From contig JBEKRV010000010.1 in the NCBI GenBank assembly GCA_049517675.1, forward strand, positions 29,202-93,201: a stretch of DNA of 64,000 nucleotides. The letters are read 5' to 3'. This DNA is from Bog-756 sp049517675. Lineage in GTDB: Bacteria; Actinomycetota; Acidimicrobiia; Acidimicrobiales; RAAP-2. The notes under the pieces were generated by a model that searched no databases, was not told where the DNA came from, and saw only the letters and a list, made by a program, of their open reading frames with translations. Made by a program: the position numbers and the translations under genes. This document shows positions 45,139-55,904 of this stretch, piece by piece; the stretch's first letter is position 1; the number at the start of each line of letters is the position of its first letter.

Positions 45139-46088
45139 GGCCGGCGGGGGAAGCGTCCGAAGTCGGGGGCCCGGTGCTCCTGGAAGGCGTTGCGGCCCTC
45201 CTGGCCCTCCTCGCTCATGTAGAAGAGCATGGTGGCGTCGCCGGCGAACTGTTGGAGACCGGCCAGCCCGTCGTCGGCCGCGTGCAGGCCGCCCTTCAGC
45301 ATGCGCAGCGCAATTGGCGAGAGCGAGAGCATCTGACGGCACCACGCGACCGTCTCGGCCTCGAGGTCGGCCAGCGGCACCACCTCGTTGACCAGACCCC
45401 ACGACAGCGCGGTCGCCGCGTCGTACTGGCGGCAGAGGAACCAGACCTCCTTCGCCCGCTTCAGCCCGATGGAGCGGGCCAGCAGGCTGGCCCCGTAGCC
45501 ACCGTCGAAGCTGCCGACCTTCGGGCCGGTCTGGCCGAACCGGGCGTTGTCGGCGGCCACGGTCAGGTCGCAGACCAGATGGAGGATGTGGCCGCCGCCG
45601 ATGGCGTAGCCGGCCACCATGGCCACCACCGGCTTGGGCAGGCGGCGGATCTGGACCTGGAGGTCGAGCACGTTGAGCCGGCCGATCCCCTGCCTGGCCA
45701 CCTCGTCGTCACCGAGGTAGCCGTCGTCGCCCCGGATCTTCTGGTCGCCCCCCGAACAGAACGCGTCGGGTCCCTGGCCGGTCAGGACGACGACCCCCAC
45801 GGACGGGTCGTCACGAGCGACGTCGAAGGCGTCGCTCAGTTCGAACAGCGTCTGGGGTCGGAAGGCGTTGCGGACCTCGGGCCGGCAGATCGTCAGCTTG
45901 GCGATACCGTCGGCGACGTCCATGCGGATGTCCCGATAGTCGCCACGCGACTCCCAGGACGGGAGCGGGAGGCCCCGGAACCGGTCGACCGGGTCCACCG
46001 GTGGACCGGTGACGACCGTCTCCATCTGCGGCCCCCCCGCTCCTGTGCCACCACCGTCGTGCTCGGGTGCAACCATTCGACCATTCAC
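45135..46088 (-). CDS. menB: 1,4-dihydroxy-2-naphthoyl-CoA synthase
   Basis: A crotonase-fold enzyme that closes the naphthoquinol ring. The 317-residue protein has the MenB-type stretches RPEVRNAFRPQTLFELSDAF, GQGPDAFCSGGDQKIRGDDG, VAMVAGYAIGGGHILHLVCD, FGQTGPKVGSFDGGYGASLL and KEVWFLCRQYDA. The N-terminal 25 residues are poorly conserved, so starts at ATG 46088 or two later ATGs are possible; AGGAG lies just before the first. It is coupled to menA and divergent from menE. Confidence 0.96.
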   Translation of the reverse strand: MNGRMVAPEHDGGGTGAGGPQMETVVTGPPVDPVDRFRGLPLPSWESRGDYRDIRMDVADGIAKLTICRPEVRNAFRPQTLFELSDAFDVARDDPSVGVVVLTGQGPDAFCSGGDQKIRGDDGYLGDDEVARQGIGRLNVLDLQVQIRRLPKPVVAMVAGYAIGGGHILHLVCDLTVAADNARFGQTGPKVGSFDGGYGASLLARSIGLKRAKEVWFLCRQYDAATALSWGLVNEVVPLADLEAETVAWCRQMLSLSPIALRMLKGGLHAADDGLAGLQQFAGDATMLFYMSEEGQEGRNAFQEHRAPDFGRFPRRP

Positions 46089-46116
46089 TCCTAGAGTCGC
46101 TGCTCGTATGGTCGCC

Positions 46117-46122
46117 TAGGCT
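46117..46122 (+). promoter_or_regulatory. -10 element, leaderless promoter of menE
   Basis: TAGGCT at 46117-46122 is followed after 6 nt by the ATG at 46129, consistent with transcription beginning at the start codon. The 40-bp menB-menE gap holds this and, on the other strand, the AGGAG ribosome site of menB. Confidence 0.5.
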
Positions 46123-46128
46123 ACCCGT

Positions 46129-47256
46129 ATGGGTGAGCTGGTAGCGCTCGATCTGCCCGCGGGGCCCGGTTTCGTCGACGCGTTGTGCGCCGCGTGGGAG
46201 TCCGGTGACGCGGTGCTGCCCCTCGACCCCCGCCTCCCCGGTCCGGCCACCGATCGTCTGCTCCGCGCGCTCCGTCCTGCCCGGGTCGTGTCACCCGACG
46301 GCGTCCGGGTCCTCCGTGGCGCACGACCCGTCGAGTCCGGTGACGCCCTCGTCGTCGCCACCTCCGGTACCACCGGCGAACCGAAGGGTGTGGTCCACAC
46401 CCACGCGTCCGTGGCCGCTTCGGCCGTGTCGACCTCGGCCGGGCTCGACGTCGGCCCCGACGTCGACCGGTGGGTGGCCTGCCTCCCGCTCGCCCACATC
46501 GGGGGGCTGTCGGTCGTCACCCGGTCCTTGCTCACCGCGACCCCGTGCACCGTGCTCGAGCGCTTCGACCCGGCGCTGGTCGAAGCCGAGGCGCGCGACG
46601 GCGCGACGCTGGTCTCCCTGGTGGCCACCGCGCTCCGTCGCACCGACGCCAGCGGCTACCGGAAGGTGCTGCTCGGTGGGTCCGCCCCCCCGTCGACGCT
46701 GCCCGGGAACGTCGTCACCACGTACGGAATGACCGAGACGGGCTCCGGCTGCGTCTACGACGGCCGCCCGCTGTCCGGGGTCGAACTCCGCATCGGCGAC
46801 GGCGACCTGGGTGGCGACGGCGAGATCCTGGTGCGGGGGCCGATGCTGCTGCGCGCCTACCGCGACGGCACCGATCCGCGCATCGGCGACGGATGGTTCC
46901 CGACCGGCGACGGTGGCCGCCTGGAACCCGACGGGACACTGGTGGTGTTCGGCCGGATGGCGGAGGTGATCGTGACCGGCGCCGAGAAGGTGTGGCCCGT
47001 TCCGGTCGAGGACGTACTGTCCGTCCATCCGTCGATCGCCGAGGTGGCCGTGTGGAAGCGTCCCGACGTCGAGTGGGGCGAGCGGGTCGTGGCGTGGATC
47101 GTCCCGGAATCCGGCGCCCGGGTTCCGGCGGTGGAGGAACTGCGGGCGATGGTCGCCGAACGTCTGGCGCCGTGGGCCGGACCACGCGAGCTGGTGGTCG
47201 TCGACCGCCTGCCCCGGACGCCCGGCGGCAAGGTGCGGCGGTCCCGCCTGTCGTGA
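46129..47256 (+). CDS. menE: o-Succinylbenzoate-CoA ligase
   Basis: An adenylate-forming enzyme that activates succinylbenzoate with CoA. The 375-residue protein is short for the superfamily but normal for actinobacterial MenE. Motifs: VVATSGTTGEPKGVVHTH (P-loop), CLPLAHIGGL, TTYGMTETGSGCVYDG, GWFPTGDGGRLEPDG, and the C-terminal catalytic Lys in RTPGGKVRRSRL. It is transcribed away from menB. No menC is seen in the window. Confidence 0.94.
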   Translation: MGELVALDLPAGPGFVDALCAAWESGDAVLPLDPRLPGPATDRLLRALRPARVVSPDGVRVLRGARPVESGDALVVATSGTTGEPKGVVHTHASVAASAVSTSAGLDVGPDVDRWVACLPLAHIGGLSVVTRSLLTATPCTVLERFDPALVEAEARDGATLVSLVATALRRTDASGYRKVLLGGSAPPSTLPGNVVTTYGMTETGSGCVYDGRPLSGVELRIGDGDLGGDGEILVRGPMLLRAYRDGTDPRIGDGWFPTGDGGRLEPDGTLVVFGRMAEVIVTGAEKVWPVPVEDVLSVHPSIAEVAVWKRPDVEWGERVVAWIVPESGARVPAVEELRAMVAERLAPWAGPRELVVVDRLPRTPGGKVRRSRLS

Positions 47257-47279
47257 CCGGGCCGCCCCGGGCCGCCAGG

Positions 47280-48059
47280 CTACGACAGCGAGCCGGTGGC
47301 CATGCAGAGCGAGCCGCCGTCGACGACCAGTGTCGCCCCGGTGATCCACGACGCGGCGTCCGAGCACAGGAACAACGCGGCATTGGCGATGTCCTCGGGC
47401 TCCCCCAGCCGCCTCGTCGGCAGCCGACGGGAGATCGCCTCCTCCCCCGGCTCCCACAGTGCCTGGGCCAGCTGCGTCTTGACCAGGCCGGGGGCGATGG
47501 CGTTGACCCGCACCAGGGGACCGAGCTCGCCGGCCAACTGCCTGGTCAGGTGGATGACCGCCGCCTTGCTCACGTTGTACCAGCCGATGCCGCCCTCGAC
47601 GGCGAGCCCGCCGATCGATGCCATGTTGAGGACGGTGCCGCCGTGCTCGGCCATTCCCGCCCGCCATGCGGCCTGGGTCCACTCGAGGTAGCCGGACTGG
47701 TTCACCCGGACCGTCTTGTCGGCCCGGGACCGGTCGATGTCGATGATCGGCCCGTAGTAGGGATTGGTGGCGGCGTTGTTGACGAGGACGTCCACCCGAC
47801 CGAACCGTTCGACGGTGGCGGCGACGCATGCCGCGGCCTGCTCGGGGTCACCGGCGTTGGCAACCGTCCAGGCCACGTCGCCACCCCGGTCGCCCCGGCC
47901 CGCCTCGATGGCCGCGGCCGACTCGGTCAGCCCTTCGACCCGTCGGGACGAGAGCATGACCGACGCTCCCGCGTCGACGAACACCCGGGCGATGGCCCGA
48001 CCGATCCCCCGCGAACCACCCGTGACCAGAGCCGTCTTGCCGTCGAGCCGGAGTTCCAT
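47280..48059 (-). CDS. Short-chain dehydrogenase/reductase
   Basis: A 259-residue SDR with NAD(P)-binding TGGSRGIGRAIARVF, NNAATNPYYGP, the catalytic Ser in NMASIGG, the YxxxK motif as YNVSK, and VRVNAIAPGLVKTQL. SRR after the second strand suggests preference for NADP. The substrate is unknown; ASNPYYG-type wording (NPYYGPIIDID) is shared with SDRs linked to fatty-acid or steroid metabolism. The ATG at 48059 lies 8 nt after TAGGGT (48073-48068), a probable leaderless promoter. It is convergent with menE, 23 bp away. Confidence 0.9.
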   Translation of the reverse strand: MELRLDGKTALVTGGSRGIGRAIARVFVDAGASVMLSSRRVEGLTESAAAIEAGRGDRGGDVAWTVANAGDPEQAAACVAATVERFGRVDVLVNNAATNPYYGPIIDIDRSRADKTVRVNQSGYLEWTQAAWRAGMAEHGGTVLNMASIGGLAVEGGIGWYNVSKAAVIHLTRQLAGELGPLVRVNAIAPGLVKTQLAQALWEPGEEAISRRLPTRRLGEPEDIANAALFLCSDAASWITGATLVVDGGSLCMATGSLS

Positions 48060-48067
48060 GGCGGCCA

Positions 48068-48226
48068 ACCCTAGCGAGGGGCCGCCCACCCGGCCCGGCC
48101 ACCCCGACATCACACCATGTTCACCTGCTCTACTGGACAGTTCCATCTAGCGTGCGGGTACGTACCGATCGACAGGACCGGCCCGGATGACGGTAGGGGC
48201 CCTCCCACCACCAGCGAGGACGTCAG
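48068..48226. promoter_or_regulatory. Divergent promoter region, SDR / secreted esterase
   Basis: On the minus strand TAGGGT (48073-48068) serves the SDR gene. On the plus strand a pair like TTCACC ... TCTAGC around 48120-48155 might serve the esterase, but it is not convincing; GAGG 7 nt before the ATG at 48227 is its ribosome site. Nothing else is recognised in this stretch. Confidence 0.35.
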
Positions 48227-49429
48227 ATGATACGAATGCTGTCGACGACCGTGGCCGCCCTCTGTGTCGCCGGTGGCGCACTGCTCGTACCGGCGCCCGT
48301 CACGGCCGGTGCCACGACGGCCGTGGCGACGACGACCGTGGCGACACCCACCGCCGTCAAGGTCACCCCCGGGGTCGGCGCGGTCACGGTGTCCTGGGGA
48401 GCGGTGGAGGGCGCCGACGAGACCTTCACCGTCACCTCCTCGCCGGCGGGGACGGGCTGCTCGGTCATCGACGAGTCGTCGTGCACCATCGTGGACACCT
48501 CCTCCAAGCCCTACGCCTTCACCGTCGTGGCCTCGGAGCCGGGCGCGACCTCGTCGGCGCCGTCCGCGCCGACGGCACCCCTCGCCCCTCACCTGGTCCT
48601 GGTGGTGGCCGGACAGTCCAACGCCAACGGCTACGAGTCCTACGCCGTCGACCCGTGGACCGGGATCGACTACATGGCCGCTCCCTACACCAACGGCGCC
48701 GACAGCCACGATCTCCTCACCTGGCTGCCGTGGTCGGTGCTCCAGGGCGACGGCGCCACCCCGGCGCCGCTCGACAGTCCCCAGCAGGTGGTGATCTCCG
48801 GCCAGACCTTCACCATCTTCGGGCCCGAGATCGGCCTGGCCCGCCAGATCTGGGCGGACACCGGCCGGGCGGTGACGATCGTCAAGGACGCCTATCCGGG
48901 GACCTCCCTGGCCGTCAACTGGGACCCCAAGCGGAAGGGGACCGCCCCGGACGGCCTCTTCGACACCATGGTCGCCAACGTCAAGGCCACCATGGCCGCC
49001 GACGCCGCCGCCGGTCAGTTCGACGTGCTGGGGGGCTTCTACTGGTACCAGGGCGAGACGGACGTCACCAAACTGGGCTGGGCCGCCAAGTACCAGTCCC
49101 GGCTCGAGGCATTCATCGAGGACCTCCGGGCCGATCTGCCCATGAGCCCGACGGCGCCGGTCGCCCTGGCCAAGCAGGACCTGACCGGGTACACCGCCTA
49201 CCTCTACTCCACCGGGGCGCTCAATGCCCGCTGGGACGAGAAGTTCCTCGAGGGCAACACCGAGGTCCGGGCGGCGGACGACTGGGCGGTGGCGAACATG
49301 CCCGACGTCGTCGAGGTCGACACCTACGGGATGGCCCGTGTGGCGCCCCTGGACATCCATCTCAGCAACGTCTCCCAGCTGGCCCTGGGCGAGGAACTGG
49401 CCAAGGCCACCGAGAAGTTGTTCCCCTGA
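48227..49429 (+). CDS. Secreted carbohydrate acetylesterase-like protein (SGNH/SASA type)
   Basis: An exported 400-residue protein. MIRMLSTTVAALCVAGGALL is a signal peptide with a likely cut after residue 27 or so. Residues 38-110 look like a fibronectin-III-type module (VKVTPGVGAVTVSWGAVEGA). The catalytic part has LVLVVAGQSNANGYESYAVD with the nucleophilic Ser in GQSN, FYWYQGETD, and the Asp-His dyad in LDIHLSNVSQLALGEELA; together these match sialate O-acetylesterase-like/CE6 enzymes that deacetylate polysaccharides. It may trim the cell's own envelope glycans; two glycan-type genes follow. Confidence 0.85.
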   Translation: MIRMLSTTVAALCVAGGALLVPAPVTAGATTAVATTTVATPTAVKVTPGVGAVTVSWGAVEGADETFTVTSSPAGTGCSVIDESSCTIVDTSSKPYAFTVVASEPGATSSAPSAPTAPLAPHLVLVVAGQSNANGYESYAVDPWTGIDYMAAPYTNGADSHDLLTWLPWSVLQGDGATPAPLDSPQQVVISGQTFTIFGPEIGLARQIWADTGRAVTIVKDAYPGTSLAVNWDPKRKGTAPDGLFDTMVANVKATMAADAAAGQFDVLGGFYWYQGETDVTKLGWAAKYQSRLEAFIEDLRADLPMSPTAPVALAKQDLTGYTAYLYSTGALNARWDEKFLEGNTEVRAADDWAVANMPDVVEVDTYGMARVAPLDIHLSNVSQLALGEELAKATEKLFP

Positions 49430-49491
49430 CCACCGGTCGCGACCATCGGAAGAGGTCGGTTCCGGAACGCCGACCGGCGAGGACGCACGGC

Positions 49492-49497
49492 TATAGT
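49492..49497 (+). promoter_or_regulatory. -10 element upstream of the GT2 gene
   Basis: TATAGT at 49492-49497 is a strong -10. Seven nt on is an ATG (49505) that opens an 11-codon frame MCPSAHSCSS ending at TGA, so the message may begin with a short leaderless upstream frame about 95 nt before the glycosyltransferase ATG. No convincing -35 is seen. Confidence 0.5.
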
Positions 49498-49598
49498 CCG
49501 GTCGATGTGCCCGTCAGCCCACAGCTGTTCCTCGTGACGACCCGACGGCGGCCGGGGTGCGCGGGGTCCTGCCGCCTGCGAGACGGACGGTCGACCCG

Positions 49599-50468
49599 AT
49601 GAGCCAGTCGGACCCGACGTCCACGCCGCCGCCCTCGGTGATGCGACCGCCGACCCTCGACGTGACGATCGTCGTCCCCTACTACAACCCGGGCCCGGCA
49701 CTGCGGGACACCATCGACGAGACGGTCGCCGTCCTGACCGAGGCCGATGTCACCTTCGAGGTGATCGCGGTGTCCGACGGGTCCACCGACGGAAGCGACT
49801 CGACGCTCGCCGGCATGCCCGGTGACATCGTCCGTCAGGTCGTACTGGAGGAGAACCAGGGCAAGGGCCAGGCCCTCCAGGTGGGTCTGGCGATGGGCAG
49901 GGGTCGCTATCTCGGCTTCCTGGATGCCGACGGCGACATCTCGCCGCAGTTGTTGTCGCCGTTCGTGTCCCTCATGCGCCTCTACGAGCCCGACCTCATC
50001 CTCGGGAGCAAGCGTCACCCGATGTCCGAGGTGCACTATCCGTGGATCCGACGCGCGTACTCGCGGGGATACCAGCAGCTGATCCGTGTCCTGTTCCACC
50101 TCGAGGTGCGCGACACCCAGGTCGGCATCAAGCTGATCAGGCGGGAGGTCATCGAGGCCGTTCTGCCGCTGCTGGTGGAGCGTCGGTTCGCCTTCGATCT
50201 CGAGTTGATCGTGGTGGCCCGCGACCTGGGATTCGTGAGGCTGTTCGAGGCACCGGTGCGGATCGAGCAGCGCTTCACCAGCACCATCTCACCCCGAGCC
50301 GTGGTCGGCATGCTGGTCGACACCCTCGGGATCTTCGTGCGCCTGCGCATGCTCCGCTTCTACGACGAGCGGCGGATCCGTCCCCTGGGCGAGGTCCACC
50401 CGGTGGCGGGAGCGGCGGACGGGCCGATGGCGGAGCGGCGGCCGGGCGTCCAGCGCTCGGCGTCGTAA
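49599..50468 (+). CDS. Family 2 glycosyltransferase (dolichol-phosphate-mannose-synthase-like)
   Basis: Likely transfers a sugar from a nucleotide donor to a polyprenyl phosphate or glycan. The 289-residue protein has VTIVVPYYNPGPALRDTIDE, AVSDGSTDGSDS, EENQGKGQALQVGLAMGRGR, the DXD-type GFLDADGDISPQLL, and GSKRHPMSEVHYPWIRRAYSRG, the order found in DPM1/AglJ-type GT2 enzymes. The QDTQVGIKLIRREV-like stretch (RDTQVGIKLIRREV) is also typical. No C-terminal membrane helices. The ATG at 49599 is preferred; an upstream start at 49557 is open. The next gene, a DUF2079 protein, could be its partner. Confidence 0.85.
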   Translation: MSQSDPTSTPPPSVMRPPTLDVTIVVPYYNPGPALRDTIDETVAVLTEADVTFEVIAVSDGSTDGSDSTLAGMPGDIVRQVVLEENQGKGQALQVGLAMGRGRYLGFLDADGDISPQLLSPFVSLMRLYEPDLILGSKRHPMSEVHYPWIRRAYSRGYQQLIRVLFHLEVRDTQVGIKLIRREVIEAVLPLLVERRFAFDLELIVVARDLGFVRLFEAPVRIEQRFTSTISPRAVVGMLVDTLGIFVRLRMLRFYDERRIRPLGEVHPVAGAADGPMAERRPGVQRSAS

Positions 50469-50489
50469 GACGACCGGACCGCCCTCCCC

Positions 50490-52097
50490 GTGCGGATGCG
50501 CGTCGACGGGGGCGCGACCGACATGATGTGGGACGACCGCGACGAAGGTGCACCGTCCCGGTGGGTCCGCGTGTTCGGGGTCGCGGTGGTGGGAGTGCAG
50601 GCCGTCCTCCTCATCGGCTACAGCGCCCACATCTACTCGCACTTCGACCTCACGACCGACTTCGCCATCTACAACCAGGCGTGGTCGCTGATCGCCCACG
50701 GGCACCTCGATCCGTACTCGACGCTCAATCCCTACAACTACCCCCACTACGGCTATCCGTACTGGAGCGACCACTTCGAGCTGATCATGTGGCCGATGGC
50801 ACTCCTGTGGTTCCTGTACCCCCACAGCATCGACCTGCTGGTCGTCCAGGACCTCGCCACGTCGGGATCGACGCTCGTGGCGTACTGGTTCGTGCTCGAC
50901 CTCATTGCGGCACACGCGAGGAAGTCCTCCCGCTCGTGGCACACCGGGTCCCGCCCGGCTTCGGCCGCCGACCTCACGGCGCTCGTCGCGCTGGGGGTCC
51001 TGGTGGTCAACCCGTGGATCTACTGGGCCGCCTCCTTCGACTTCCACATCGAGGCACTGGCGACCTTCTTCCTCCTCCTCGCCGCACGGGACCTCTGGAC
51101 GGGGCACGGGCGCCGCTCGCTCGTCTGGATCGTGGGCGTGCTGCTCTGCGGCAACGTGGCCGCCACCTATCTGGCCGGTCTCGGGATCTCCCTGGCCATC
51201 GCCCGCAGGGACCTGCGCTGGGTGGGCGGGGGCCTGGTGGCCCTCGGGGCGGCATGGTCGCTCGGGGTCAGCGCCATCGGCGGCGGGGTGGGGACGATCA
51301 TCGGCGGCAACTACGGCTACCTGGCCGGACCGAACGCCGGAGCGAACCCGAGCATCGTCGCCATCGCCACCGGGGCGCTCCTCCATCCGTCCCGGCCCTG
51401 GAGGATGGTCCAGGCGAGATGGCTCTGGACCTACCGGATGCTGGCGTCCTCGGGTCTGGTCGGCATCGTCAGCGGCATCGGGTTCGGGGTCGCCGCGGTC
51501 GTCCTCGGGGCGAACACCCTCAACACCGCCGCGGTGTTCTCCGGACCGATCTCGTCGTTCCAAGCGTTACCGGTCTACTTCTTCGTCCTCATCGGCTCGG
51601 TGTCGGTGCTCCTGTGGATGCGTCGTTCGGCGCGGCGGGCGCTGCGGTGGGCCGTGGTGCCGATCGCCGTGGTCGTGCTGGCCCAGGCCGCCGTCCTGTC
51701 CGTGACGTGGATCCCGAAGGCGCGGACCCAATTCCTCGTCGTCAGCGGCCCGACGGCCGATCGGCTGGCGGCCGTGCAGGCCGCGATCCCCGACGACGAC
51801 GAGGTGGTGGCCTCCCAGGGGGTGATCGGCCGGTTCGCCGATCGCCAGCTGATCTTCCCCTTCCTCGACATCGGCGACGCCGGTCAGGTGATCCCCGTCT
51901 ACGGAACACGGGTCGTCTTCGTGCTCACCACCGCGGGCATCGAGTACGCCTCGACGGCGGGGACCCTCGCGTCGGTCCGGTACCTCGAAGGCCTCCACGC
52001 CCGGAGCCTCGGCACCGGCGACGGGGTCTACGCGTTCACATGGCGCCCACCCCGGGGCACCCGGTACTTCACCTTCCCGCCCACGCCCCCGGGGTAG
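50490..52097 (+). CDS. DUF2079 multispan membrane protein
   Basis: A 535-residue membrane protein with about ten helices. The early loop TDFAIYNQAWSLIAHGHLDP, followed by YPYWSDHFELIMWPMALLWF, is the hallmark of DUF2079, a GT-C-like family with an acidic loop after helix 1 and a conserved SFDFHIEALA motif. Members are thought to be polyprenyl-phosphate-dependent glycosyltransferases, but none that I know is characterised. It follows the GT2 gene by 21 bp, which suggests lipid-linked sugar made by one is used by the other. Confidence 0.85.
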   Translation: MRMRVDGGATDMMWDDRDEGAPSRWVRVFGVAVVGVQAVLLIGYSAHIYSHFDLTTDFAIYNQAWSLIAHGHLDPYSTLNPYNYPHYGYPYWSDHFELIMWPMALLWFLYPHSIDLLVVQDLATSGSTLVAYWFVLDLIAAHARKSSRSWHTGSRPASAADLTALVALGVLVVNPWIYWAASFDFHIEALATFFLLLAARDLWTGHGRRSLVWIVGVLLCGNVAATYLAGLGISLAIARRDLRWVGGGLVALGAAWSLGVSAIGGGVGTIIGGNYGYLAGPNAGANPSIVAIATGALLHPSRPWRMVQARWLWTYRMLASSGLVGIVSGIGFGVAAVVLGANTLNTAAVFSGPISSFQALPVYFFVLIGSVSVLLWMRRSARRALRWAVVPIAVVVLAQAAVLSVTWIPKARTQFLVVSGPTADRLAAVQAAIPDDDEVVASQGVIGRFADRQLIFPFLDIGDAGQVIPVYGTRVVFVLTTAGIEYASTAGTLASVRYLEGLHARSLGTGDGVYAFTWRPPRGTRYFTFPPTPPG

Positions 52098-52123
52098 CGG
52101 TCCGACGGGCGGTGTCCGGGCCC

Positions 52124-52129
52124 TAGATT
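52124..52129 (+). promoter_or_regulatory. Possible -10 element upstream of the DUF255 gene
   Basis: TAGATT at 52124-52129 in the 89-bp gap between the DUF2079 and DUF255 genes fits the TAnnnT pattern and would give a leader of about 50 nt. No -35 is seen. Confidence 0.35.
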
Positions 52130-52186
52130 CGACGCCGGGAGCACCGTCTCCACCGACCCGCCCGACCGACCGACCGAGAGAACGCC

Positions 52187-54235
<2,049 letters not shown>

Positions 54236-54251
54236 TAGACAGAGCCACGAG

Positions 54252-54974
54252 ATGGCCACGCACTCCGCACGCACCCCCCGCAGCGGGACCGCCCGCGATG
54301 TGGCCCGCGCCGTCAAGCACCGCGACCAGATCTCGGTGGAAGGCGGCAATGCGTTGACCCTCCTGGTGCTGGCGTGCCACGAGGAGGACACCACCGGGGT
54401 GGACCTGGCGTCCGGCGCCCTGGTCCGGGTCCGGGTGGACTGGCCGGAGGACCATCTGCCCGACCTGGCACCGTTCGACGTGGTCGAGACCCAGCTGGCC
54501 GACGAGCCCGAACGCGACGACCTGGCCCAGCCCGAGGCGGTCACCGCCACCGGACTCCCCCGCCATCTCGGCACGCTCCACGGACGGACCGTCCGTCGCC
54601 GCCTCCACCAACTGGCCGCCCCGGTCGAGGAACACGTGCTCGGCTTCCCCGGCGCCTCCGCCCCGTACTGGGAGTTCAGGGGCTTCCGTCCCTCGCTCGC
54701 CCTCGTCGAACCCACCAAGGGACCGGTCCTCTTCCGGCGCATCGGCGACCGCACCGCATGGGTGCGCTTCGGTTGGGGACGGAGCGACAACTGGCTGCCG
54801 GTGGAGGACCCCCGGCTCGAGCGGGCCCTCGACGTCGCCCGACGGGACCGCCTCCAGGGGAAGGACCTGGCCTCGGCCCTCGGCTTCAAGCCCCACTACC
54901 TGGTGGCCGCGGTCAGCACGCCCCGCGACGGGCACTGCTACAAGACGGTGCGGGCCCTGCTCCCCCGCAGCTAG
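54252..54974 (+). CDS. Protein of unknown function
   Basis: A 240-residue soluble protein that I cannot assign. It begins MATHSARTPRSGTARDVARA, has a basic segment GRTVRRRLHQLAAPVEEHVL, an aromatic patch APYWEFRGFRPSLALVEPTK, and VRFGWGRSDNWLPVEDPR. No signal peptide or membrane helix. It starts 17 bp after the DUF255 stop, so it is probably co-transcribed with it. It ends 48 bp before the convergent RiPP protease gene. Confidence 0.6.
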   Translation: MATHSARTPRSGTARDVARAVKHRDQISVEGGNALTLLVLACHEEDTTGVDLASGALVRVRVDWPEDHLPDLAPFDVVETQLADEPERDDLAQPEAVTATGLPRHLGTLHGRTVRRRLHQLAAPVEEHVLGFPGASAPYWEFRGFRPSLALVEPTKGPVLFRRIGDRTAWVRFGWGRSDNWLPVEDPRLERALDVARRDRLQGKDLASALGFKPHYLVAAVSTPRDGHCYKTVRALLPRS

Positions 54975-54977
54975 ACC

Positions 54978-55015
54978 GTCCCGGACCGCACGTCCCCCCA
55001 CCGGGACCCGGTCCG
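54978..55015. terminator. Probable bidirectional terminator bounding the RiPP cluster
   Basis: Two alternative stems lie between convergent genes: GTCCCGG (54978-54984) with CCGGGAC (55001-55007), and CGGACCG (54982-54988) with CGGTCCG (55009-55015). The loop is C-rich. No T-run, but the position between two stops supports the call. Confidence 0.45.
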
Positions 55016-55022
55016 ACGTCGA

Positions 55023-55904
55023 TCACCCGGGGTCGTCCCCGTTCGACTGGGGTGGCCGGTCGAGGGGCACCCCGGCGGCCGTGAACACGCCGGTGACAGG
55101 CTGCGCGTCAAGCGTCATCCCCTCGGCCTCCACCCACGCATGGGACGTGTCGCCGTCCCCGATGAGGCCAAGATGCAGCTCCGGTCGATGGCGCCGGAGG
55201 AAGAACCCGGTGACCAGTGCCCGGCGCAGGCAGGTGCCGTCGAAGACCCACCGGTCGAGCACCCAGACGGTCGCCCAGATGTCCCGTCGTTCGCGGACCG
55301 ACAACAGGTCCGCGTCCCCGTCGCCGTCGGCCCGTTCGGATGCCGGCGATCCGGTGGCCAGGGGAACACCCATCCTCGCCGCCAGACGACCGATGTCCAT
55401 CGTCCGGAGTCCCACCTCGACCACGAGCACCATCGCCGTCGCCTGGACGACGGCGACCTTGAGGGGGTACGAGAGCCGCCACCAGGACCGGAACTCCGCC
55501 ATCGCCCCTCCGACCGTCGGCCGGCGAGGACGGCTCGCCCGTTTCGCCCTCAGACCGGTCAGGGCTGCGACCACGGTGGCGACATCGGTGACCGCCTGCT
55601 CCGTCGGGATGGCGAACCGGGCAGCCAGCGCCGTCGCCGCCTGCCCGGCGTCCCCGTGTTCGATCAGGAGGTCGACGATGGTCGACGCGCTCCCGTCCAA
55701 CTTGAGATACGTGCCACTGGGCACGTGGAGCACCACCAGGGCTCCGGTCGGGGACACGGCGAGCACGCAGTGGTGGGTCAGCTGATCGACCGCGGCCTCG
55801 CCGGCGGAGTGCCCGGGTGCGCGGACCCCAGCAGATCGGCGAAGCGTCAGTCGACCGGTGGTCGGAGCCGGTCGCCGCACCGGAACCGACCGGTGCTCAC
55901 GCAA
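55023..55904 (-). CDS. Lasso-type RiPP leader protease (B2) with fused PqqD-like domain
   Basis: Likely removes the leader of the precursor encoded just upstream. Residues about 39-118 form a PqqD-like recognition domain (HHCVLAVSPTGALVVLHVPS, SGTYLKLDGSASTIVDLL). Residues about 205-270 match the transglutaminase-like B2 family: FDGTCLRRALVTGFFLRRH with the catalytic Cys225, LIGDGDTSHAWVEAEG with His255, and Asp266. A basic linker with a hydrophobic segment (AVVQATAMVLVVEVGL) joins them. Many lasso systems split B1 and B2; here a fused domain exists besides a separate B1. The TTG at 55904 overlaps the B1 stop by 8 nt. Confidence 0.85.
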   Translation of the reverse strand: MREHRSVPVRRPAPTTGRLTLRRSAGVRAPGHSAGEAAVDQLTHHCVLAVSPTGALVVLHVPSGTYLKLDGSASTIVDLLIEHGDAGQAATALAARFAIPTEQAVTDVATVVAALTGLRAKRASRPRRPTVGGAMAEFRSWWRLSYPLKVAVVQATAMVLVVEVGLRTMDIGRLAARMGVPLATGSPASERADGDGDADLLSVRERRDIWATVWVLDRWVFDGTCLRRALVTGFFLRRHRPELHLGLIGDGDTSHAWVEAEGMTLDAQPVTGVFTAAGVPLDRPPQSNGDDPG

